Assembly (NCBI GenBank): GCA_019313105.1
Contig: JAFDBW010000088.1
Coordinates: 1-17,002, forward strand
DNA from: Deltaproteobacteria bacterium
Lineage (GTDB): Bacteria; Desulfobacterota; Desulfuromonadia; Desulfuromonadales; BM103
Length of the DNA stretch: 17,002 bases
Direction of reading: 5' to 3'
The notes beneath the pieces are model-generated. The model saw only the letters and a program-made list of their open reading frames with translations. It was not told where the DNA came from and did no database searches. The first letter of the stretch is position 1, and every line of letters begins with the position of its first letter. The translations under genes and the position numbers were made by a program. Positions 11,676-17,002 of the stretch are shown piece by piece.

Positions 11676-14336
11676 TTAGCCCTCTTCTAGCACCGCCTGT
11701 GCTGCAGCCAGCCGGGCGATCGGCACGCGGAACGGTGAGCAGGAGACGTAGTCAAGGCCGATGCGGTGACAGAACTTCACCGATGAGGCCTCACCGCCGT
11801 GCTCACCGCAGATGCCGAGCTTGATATCGGGACGGGTCTTGCGGCCGAGCTCGCAACCCATCTTCACCAGCTGACCGACGCCGGCCTGGTCAATCGAGAC
11901 GAAGGGATCGTTCGGGTAGATATCCTGCTCGACGTACAACGGCAGGAACTTTCCGGCATCATCACGTGACAGTCCGTAGGTGGTCTGGGTCAGGTCGTTG
12001 GTGCCGAAGGAGAAGAACTCCGCCTCCTCAGCAATCACATCGGCGGTCAGAGCAGCGCGCGGCAGTTCTATCATGGTGCCGATCAGGTAGGTGACCTTGA
12101 CACCGTAGCGGGCAATCACTTCGTCGGCAACGCGGATGGCGTTGGCCCGCAGGATCGCCAGTTCCTTCACTTCACCGACCAGCGGGATCATGATCTCGGG
12201 CACGATATCGTAGCCTTCGTCCTTGATCAGCTCGCAGGCCGCTTCCATGATCGCCTGCACCTGCATGTCGTAAATTTCCGGGAAGGTGATCGCCAGGCGG
12301 CAGCCGCGGTGACCGAGCATCGGGTTGAACTCGTGCAGCGATTCGACCTTGGCTTTCAGGGTCTGGGCCGGGACATGGATATCTTCTGACAGGGCTTCGA
12401 TCTCCTTGTCGGTGTGCGGCAGGAATTCGTGCAGCGGCGGGTCGAGCAGACGGATCGTCACCGGCAGCCCTTTCATCACACGGAACAGGCCGAGGAAATC
12501 GCTCTTCTGCATCGGCAGGATCTTGGCCAGGGCGCGCTTGCGTCCCTCTACGTCAGCGGACAGGATCATCTCGCGGACAGCCATGATGCGATCGCCTTCG
12601 AAGAACATGTGCTCGGTGCGGCAGAGACCGATCCCTTCGGCCCCGAAGTCGCGGGCGACCTGGGAATCGTGGGGGGTATCGGCGTTGGTGCGTACGCGCA
12701 GGCGACGAATCCCGTCAACCCACTCCATCAATAAGCCGAACTCGCCGGACAGCTCGGGCTGCACCGTCGGCACTTCACCCTGCATCACTTCACCGGTGGA
12801 ACCATCAAGCGTGATGACGTCGCCTTTTTTGAAGACCTTGCCGTCCCTGGCGGTGAACTGTTCGTTGGCATAATCGACTTTGATTTCGCCGCAACCGGCG
12901 ACGCAGCACTTGCCCATGCCACGCGCGACCACTGCCGCATGTGAAGTCATACCACCACGTGCGGTGAGGATCCCCTGGGCAGCGTGCATCCCGTGGATAT
13001 CTTCGGGGCTGGTTTCAACGCGCACCAGGATCACTTTCAAACCGATCTTGGCAGCTTCTTCGGCCGCATCGGCAGAGAAGACCACCTGGCCGCTCGCAGC
13101 ACCGGGGGATGCCGGCAAACCTTTGGCAACCACCTTCTTCGGCGCATCGGGATCAAGAGAAGGATGCAGCAACTGGTCGAGTTGCTCGGGAGCCACACGC
13201 ATGATCGCATCTTTCTGGCTGATCAGGCCTTCGCTGACCATGTCGACGGCGATTTTCACGGCCGCCCTGGAGGTGCGCTTGCCGTTGCGGGTCTGCAACA
13301 TGTAGAGCTTGTGTTTCTCGATGGTAAACTCGATGTCCTGCATGTCCTTGTAGTGCTTTTCGAGGATTTCGCGGATCTTGGCGAGCTGCTCATAACAGTC
13401 AGGCAGCACATCCTCCATCGCCGGCAGGTCGCCCGGCTTGTACTTCGCCTTGTTGATCGGCTGCGGTGTGCGGGTACCCGCGACCACGTCTTCGCCCTGG
13501 GCATTGACCAGATACTCCCCGTAAAAGTAGTCTTCACCGGTAGAAGGATCACGGGTAAAGGCAACACCGGTGGCACAATCGTCACCCATATTGCCGAACA
13601 CCATCGACTGCACGTTAACAGCGGTCCCCCACTCGGCGGGAATATTGTTAAGCCGGCGATAGGTAATCGCACGGGCATTCATCCATGAGCTGAAAACCGC
13701 ACCGATCGCCCCCCAGAGCTGCTCTTTCGGGTCCATCGGGAAATCCCGGCCGAGCTCCTCCTTGACCTTGGTCCGGAACAGGCCGACCAGTTCCTTGAGA
13801 TCCTCGGCGGTCAGGGCGGTATCTTCGGTGACGCCGCGATTGTGCTTCATCTGCTCAAGGATGTGCTCGAGGATATCACCGTCCAGATCGAGAACCACGT
13901 TGGAGTACATCTGGATGAATCGCCGGTAGGAGTCGTAGGCAAAGCGGGGATCGCCGCTCTGGGCGATCACGCCCTGGACGGTGTCGTCGTTAAGACCGAG
14001 GTTGAGGACCGTATCCATCATTCCCGGCATCGAGGCCCGGGCGCCGGAACGCACGGAGACCAGCAGCGGGTTCTGCGAATCGCCGAACTTCTTGTCCATC
14101 AGCTGTTCGACTTTCGCCAGGTGTTGGTTGACTTCTTCTTCGAGGCCCGCCGGATAGTTGCGATCATTCTTGTAGAACTCGGTGCAGACTTCCGTGCTGA
14201 TAGTGAAACCGGCCGGAACCGGCAAACCGATGCTGGTCATTTCCGCCAGGTTGGCGCCCTTGCCACCCAGCAGGTTCTTCATGTCGCCGCGCCCCTCGGC
14301 TTCGCCGTCGCCGAAGAAATAAACAAACTTTGCCAT
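11676..14336 (-). CDS. ppdK: Pyruvate, phosphate dikinase
   Basis: 886 aa, full length. It interconverts pyruvate + ATP + Pi with PEP + AMP + PPi in the cytosol. Order: N-terminal nucleotide-binding domain with GGKGANLAEM (24-33) and SVRSGARASMPGMMDTVLNLG (94-114); swivelling phosphohistidine domain with GGMTSHAAVVARG, H466 being the phosphorylated residue (H455 in the Clostridium symbiosum enzyme); C-terminal PEP/pyruvate barrel with GTNDLTQ and CGEHGG, where about C843 is the general acid (C831 in C. symbiosum). A strong GGGGAGGA site lies about 8 nt before the ATG. It follows glyS but is separated by a terminator and 260 nt, so it has its own promoter, and it leads an operon with the dehydrogenase. 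Confidence 0.98.
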   Translation of the reverse strand: MAKFVYFFGDGEAEGRGDMKNLLGGKGANLAEMTSIGLPVPAGFTISTEVCTEFYKNDRNYPAGLEEEVNQHLAKVEQLMDKKFGDSQNPLLVSVRSGARASMPGMMDTVLNLGLNDDTVQGVIAQSGDPRFAYDSYRRFIQMYSNVVLDLDGDILEHILEQMKHNRGVTEDTALTAEDLKELVGLFRTKVKEELGRDFPMDPKEQLWGAIGAVFSSWMNARAITYRRLNNIPAEWGTAVNVQSMVFGNMGDDCATGVAFTRDPSTGEDYFYGEYLVNAQGEDVVAGTRTPQPINKAKYKPGDLPAMEDVLPDCYEQLAKIREILEKHYKDMQDIEFTIEKHKLYMLQTRNGKRTSRAAVKIAVDMVSEGLISQKDAIMRVAPEQLDQLLHPSLDPDAPKKVVAKGLPASPGAASGQVVFSADAAEEAAKIGLKVILVRVETSPEDIHGMHAAQGILTARGGMTSHAAVVARGMGKCCVAGCGEIKVDYANEQFTARDGKVFKKGDVITLDGSTGEVMQGEVPTVQPELSGEFGLLMEWVDGIRRLRVRTNADTPHDSQVARDFGAEGIGLCRTEHMFFEGDRIMAVREMILSADVEGRKRALAKILPMQKSDFLGLFRVMKGLPVTIRLLDPPLHEFLPHTDKEIEALSEDIHVPAQTLKAKVESLHEFNPMLGHRGCRLAITFPEIYDMQVQAIMEAACELIKDEGYDIVPEIMIPLVGEVKELAILRANAIRVADEVIARYGVKVTYLIGTMIELPRAALTADVIAEEAEFFSFGTNDLTQTTYGLSRDDAGKFLPLYVEQDIYPNDPFVSIDQAGVGQLVKMGCELGRKTRPDIKLGICGEHGGEASSVKFCHRIGLDYVSCSPFRVPIARLAAAQAVLEEG

Positions 14337-14375
14337 TTTTACTTCCTCCCCGTTGGAATTGAGTATTTACGTAAT

Positions 14376-14404
14376 TTTATAAACGTCTTAAAGATAATTA
14401 TTAA
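14376..14404 (-). promoter_or_regulatory. Possible ppdK promoter
   Basis: On the minus strand TTAATA and TATAAA are separated by 17 nt in AT-rich DNA, about 40 nt upstream of the ppdK start. The -35 overlaps the left half of an inverted repeat (14403-14501). It is consistent with a sigma-70 promoter but no more than that. Confidence 0.35.
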
Positions 14405-14501
14405 TCACAGATTCACACAGATAAATCCTGATAAAAGATAACAAACAAAAGTACTATTTTTTATATTCTTTACAGATTATATCCGTGTTTATCACTGGTT
14501 T
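14403..14501. repeat. Inverted pair of CACAGAT-type repeats in the glyS-ppdK gap
   Basis: ACACAGATAAATCCTGATAAA near 14414-14434 is matched in inverted form by 14472-14490, which reads ACACGGATATAATCTGTAAAG on the other strand. The copies flank about 40 nt of AT-rich DNA. The words differ from both the heptamer and octamer families, so this looks like a third intergenic repeat type. Alignment is by eye with gaps. No gene is seen in this gap. Confidence 0.5.
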
Positions 14502-14571
14502 AAAAAGCTTTGTCTTTGCTGAATGGATTATTTTTATAGTCCACCGGAAAAAATGCCCGTTACTTTTCAGC

Positions 14572-14606
14572 CAAAATAAAACCGCCGCTTAGTTTCCTAA
14601 GCGGCG
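14572..14606 (-). terminator. glyS intrinsic terminator containing the stop codon
   Basis: On the minus strand CGCCGCTTAG, a GAAA tetraloop and CTAAGCGGCG form a perfect 10-bp stem, followed by GTTTTATTTT. The TAG stop of glyS is within the left arm of the stem, so the terminator overlaps the end of the coding region. Confidence 0.93.
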
Positions 14607-16663
14607 ATCCGTGTGAAGTCTGCAATGTCGGCGAACAGCGCAGCGACCTGGGTCAGCAGGGCAAGCCGGTTGGCCTTTATCCTGTCGTCCTCGGCCATGA
14701 CCATGACCCCGTCGAAGAAGGCATCGACCGGTTCACGCAGGCCGGCGATCGTCTGTAGCGCAGCGGCATAATCTCCTTGTTCAACCTGGTCAGCCACCGC
14801 CTGGCGAGCCGAGTCGATGGCGTCGGCCAGGGCCCGTTCGCAATCGGCTTCGAAGAGCTCGGCCTGGACATCGTTGTCGACACCACCCTTGATGATGTTG
14901 CCGACCCGCTTGAAGGCAACCGCCAGCGGCTCGAAATCCGCTGCACCTTTAAGCGCAGCCAGTGCTTCGACACGCGCGACGGCATCGCCGGGTTGGTCAA
15001 ACCGGGCAGTCAGGACAGCGTCAACCACGTCAGTGGAGATATCGCGGCCAGTCAGCATATTGGCCAGGCGCAAACGGATGAATTCCACCACCTCCGCCTG
15101 GATTTCGGCTTGCGGCCTGGTCAGTTTCGCTTCGAGCAGGCCGAGGCTCTGTTCAACCAGTTCCGGAATGCTGATCTGGTAACCGCGATCGAGAATGATA
15201 TTCAGGACGCCGATCGCGCTGCGGCGCAGCGCGTAGGGATCGGCGGAACCGGTCGGGATCAAACCGACACCGAAACAGCCGCAGATCGTATCGATCTTGT
15301 CGGCAATCGAGACAAACGCGCCGATGTTATCCGACGGCAGAGTACCGCCTGCTTCGGTGGGCAGGTAGTGCTCAAAGATTGCCACCGAGACACGCGGGTC
15401 TTCGCCCTCTATGCGCGAGTACTCCCGGCCCATAATCCCCTGCAGTTCAGGGAATTCGTAAACCATCTTCGACTCGAGATCGCATTTGGCCAGCTGCGCC
15501 GCACGTTCGGTCAGGGCAATCGCCGCCGGATCGAAACGCTCGGCCAGGGCCCTGGCGATCTGCGTAAAGCGCTCAACTTTTTCGAAACTGGAGCCGAGCT
15601 TGGCCTGATAGATAACGTTCTTCAGGGTCTCCAGATTGCTTTCCAGCTTGACCTTCTGGTCTTCCTCCCAGAAGAACATGGCATCGGAGAGACGGGCACG
15701 GATAACCTTTTCGTTCCCATTGATGACGACCTGCTTATCTTCAGGACGAGTATTCGACACCGTGATGAATTTGTTCAGCAGTTTGCCATTCGAGTCTTCG
15801 ATCGTGAAATAACGCTGGTGCTCGCGCATCGAGGTCACCAGCAGCTCGGGCGGCAGCTGCAGGTATTTTTCTTCAAAGGTCCCGCACAGGGGGGTCGGGT
15901 CCTCGACGAGGTAGGTCACCTCTTCGAGCAGGCGCTCGTCGATAGCCGCCTTACCGCCTTCTGCTTTGGCTGTTGCTTCCACCTGTTCGCGGATCGTTGA
16001 TTTGCGCTCGTTATGGTCGGCTGTGACAAAGTGCTTGCGACAACCGTCCAGCCAGTCGGCCACTCCGGTGACGGCAAACTCCTGGGGTGCCATGAAGCGG
16101 TGACCGCGCGACAGGTTGCCGCTGGTCAGGTTGCCGTGGGAGAAAGGGATCACCTCACCGCCATACAAGGCGACGATCCAGTGCATCGGCCGGGCAAAAC
16201 GAACCTCCTGGTTTTCCCAGCGCATCGATTTTTTGAATGACAGACCGGCCACCAGGCGCGGCAGGACCTCTTTGAGCAGTTCCGCCGTCGGACGACCGGG
16301 CTCTTCCTTTTCGAGGAAAAGGTATTCGCCCTTGTCGGTCTTGACGGTTTTCAATGCCGTGACATCGACGCCCTGGCCGCGGGCAAAGCCGATCGCCGCC
16401 TTGGTCGGGTTGCCGTCGCTATCAAAGGCAATCTGTTTCGCCGGGCCCATCGCTTCCGTGCGCAGGGTCGGCTGGTCCTCGGCGACATTGCTGACCGACA
16501 GGGCAAGGCGACGGGGCGTAGCGAAAGCTTTCACCTCGCCGAACTCGAGACGCGCCGTTTCCAACTCCTTGCGGATCATCCGCTCCAGATCAGCCATCGC
16601 CTTCGGCAGAAAACCGGCGGGGATCTCTTCGCTGCCTATTTCAAGGAATATTTCCTTAGCCAT
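14597..16663 (-). CDS. glyS: Glycine--tRNA ligase beta subunit
   Basis: 688 aa, normal length for the beta subunit of the bacterial heterotetrameric glycyl-tRNA synthetase, which binds tRNA-Gly while the alpha subunit activates glycine. Family landmarks: N-terminal FLEIGSEEIPAGFL (6-19), SMRWE (146-150), TSMREHQRYF (277-286), ELQGIMGREY in the HD-like region and the C-terminal DALR-type anticodon-binding domain. GGAGA sits about 6 nt before the ATG. It follows glyQ by 92 nt, and the intervening DNA is an inverted pair of octamer repeats. A hairpin terminator overlaps the stop codon, so glyQ-glyS ends here as a unit. Confidence 0.98.
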   Translation of the reverse strand: MAKEIFLEIGSEEIPAGFLPKAMADLERMIRKELETARLEFGEVKAFATPRRLALSVSNVAEDQPTLRTEAMGPAKQIAFDSDGNPTKAAIGFARGQGVDVTALKTVKTDKGEYLFLEKEEPGRPTAELLKEVLPRLVAGLSFKKSMRWENQEVRFARPMHWIVALYGGEVIPFSHGNLTSGNLSRGHRFMAPQEFAVTGVADWLDGCRKHFVTADHNERKSTIREQVEATAKAEGGKAAIDERLLEEVTYLVEDPTPLCGTFEEKYLQLPPELLVTSMREHQRYFTIEDSNGKLLNKFITVSNTRPEDKQVVINGNEKVIRARLSDAMFFWEEDQKVKLESNLETLKNVIYQAKLGSSFEKVERFTQIARALAERFDPAAIALTERAAQLAKCDLESKMVYEFPELQGIMGREYSRIEGEDPRVSVAIFEHYLPTEAGGTLPSDNIGAFVSIADKIDTICGCFGVGLIPTGSADPYALRRSAIGVLNIILDRGYQISIPELVEQSLGLLEAKLTRPQAEIQAEVVEFIRLRLANMLTGRDISTDVVDAVLTARFDQPGDAVARVEALAALKGAADFEPLAVAFKRVGNIIKGGVDNDVQAELFEADCERALADAIDSARQAVADQVEQGDYAAALQTIAGLREPVDAFFDGVMVMAEDDRIKANRLALLTQVAALFADIADFTRIAA

Positions 16664-16685
16664 TTAATTCTCCATTTATAATCGG

Positions 16686-16709
16686 CCACGAAGGCTCAAA
16701 GACGCCAAG
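16686..16709 (-). repeat. Octamer repeat copy B8 (glyQ-glyS gap)
   Basis: On the minus strand CTTGGCGT, CTTTGAGC, CTTCGTGG in exact 8-base register. It is the inverted partner of 16728-16751 and lies about 22 nt upstream of the glyS start. Confidence 0.75.
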
Positions 16710-16727
16710 AAGTTCACTCCATAAAAT

Positions 16728-16751
16728 CTTTGAGTCTTGGTATCTTGGTGG
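16728..16751 (+). repeat. Octamer repeat copy B9 (glyQ-glyS gap)
   Basis: CTTTGAGT, CTTGGTAT, CTTGGTGG in exact 8-base register, ending 4 nt from the glyQ stop codon. With copy B8 it fills most of the 92-nt gap between two genes whose products form one enzyme. Confidence 0.8.
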
Positions 16752-16755
16752 GTAA

Positions 16756-17002
16756 TCATTTCTTAAGCAAAGGGAAACCCATCTTCTCTCGCTGGGCGAC
16801 ATACGCCTCGGCGCAAAGCCTCGACAGGTTGCGCACCCGGCCGATGTAATGGGCGCGCTCGGTGACCGAGATGGCGCCGCGGGCATCGAGCATGTTGAAG
16901 GCGTGGGAGCATTTCAGTACGTAATCATACGCCGGGAAGACCAGGGCCTTGTCGGCCAGGCGCATACACTCCTTTTCGAACATATCGAACAGCTGCAGCA
17001 TC
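16756..17002 (-). CDS. glyQ: Glycine--tRNA ligase alpha subunit (C-terminal part)
   Basis: Only the last 82 or so codons are inside the window; the gene continues past the right edge. The visible protein ends with ALVFPAYDYVLKCSHAFNML, then DARGAISVTERAHYIGRVR, then LCAEAYVAQREKMGFPLLKK. This is the characteristic C-terminus of the GlyQ alpha subunit, which carries the class II aminoacylation core and activates glycine. The stop is TGA at 16756-16758. glyS follows on the same strand after a repeat-filled 92-nt gap; the pair is almost certainly one transcription unit. Confidence 0.97.
   Translation of the reverse strand, partial: MLQLFDMFEKECMRLADKALVFPAYDYVLKCSHAFNMLDARGAISVTERAHYIGRVRNLSRLCAEAYVAQREKMGFPLLKK

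Noticed and set aside
12984..13688. Plus-strand open frame (234 aa) opposite ppdK
   Set aside because: It is a shadow of conserved ppdK coding sequence and has no own signals.
14777..16000. Long plus-strand open frame (407 aa) opposite glyS
   Set aside because: It is antisense to a full, well-conserved glyS and has no known motif. High GC at third positions of glyS leaves the opposite frame open.
1..17002. tRNA, rRNA, insertion sequences, prophage or defence genes
   Set aside because: None seen; no transposase, integrase, cloverleaf or toxin-antitoxin-like gene could be supported by reading.

Overview
The window is a chromosomal segment of roughly 57% GC, most like a Desulfuromonadales-type anaerobe (Geobacter/Desulfuromonas/Pelobacter relatives). 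I base this on gene content: oxygen-sensitive ThiH with a family-2 ThiF, two-subunit glycyl-tRNA synthetase followed by pyruvate,phosphate dikinase, and abundant short intergenic repeats. The lineage is an inference from gene order and protein style, not from a marker gene.

Layout. 1-484: a heptamer array and a small unknown gene on the minus strand. 485-1012: leader region with a TPP riboswitch, its intrinsic terminator and an inverted pair of octamer repeats. 1013-4826 (+): thiamine thiazole operon thiF (with a fused ThiS-like domain), thiS, thiG, thiH and a ThiE/TenI-family gene. 4893-6668 (+): SLC13-type permease with two RCK_C (TrkA-C) domains. 6776-8983 (-): rhomboid protease with a helical tail, then a radical SAM protein. 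9151-9801 (+): FAH-family hydrolase, convergent with endonuclease V (9842-10543, -). 10717-17002 (-): glyQ (partial), glyS, ppdK and a D-2-hydroxyacid dehydrogenase starting 5 nt after ppdK.

How the genes work together. TPP binding should end transcription before thiF. ThiF adenylates ThiS and ThiS carries sulfur; ThiH makes dehydroglycine from tyrosine; ThiG joins these with deoxyxylulose phosphate; the ThiE/TenI protein acts on the thiazole product. thiC and thiD are not in the window. On the right, glyQ/glyS charge tRNA-Gly and ppdK links pyruvate to PEP.

The most unusual content lies between the genes. Two families of very short tandem repeats occupy most junctions. Family A has period 7. 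Each locus has its own unit, yet all approach nGGNNNG on the coding strand of the gene just ended. Arms begin at or within about 6 nt of a stop codon, often followed by an opposite-facing arm and a GCTTTT core. Family B has period 8, usually three units near CTTNGTGN, sometimes in inverted pairs. I know of no formal description of this arrangement and rank it as the best candidate for something undescribed. No CRISPR, prophage, IS or defence genes were seen.
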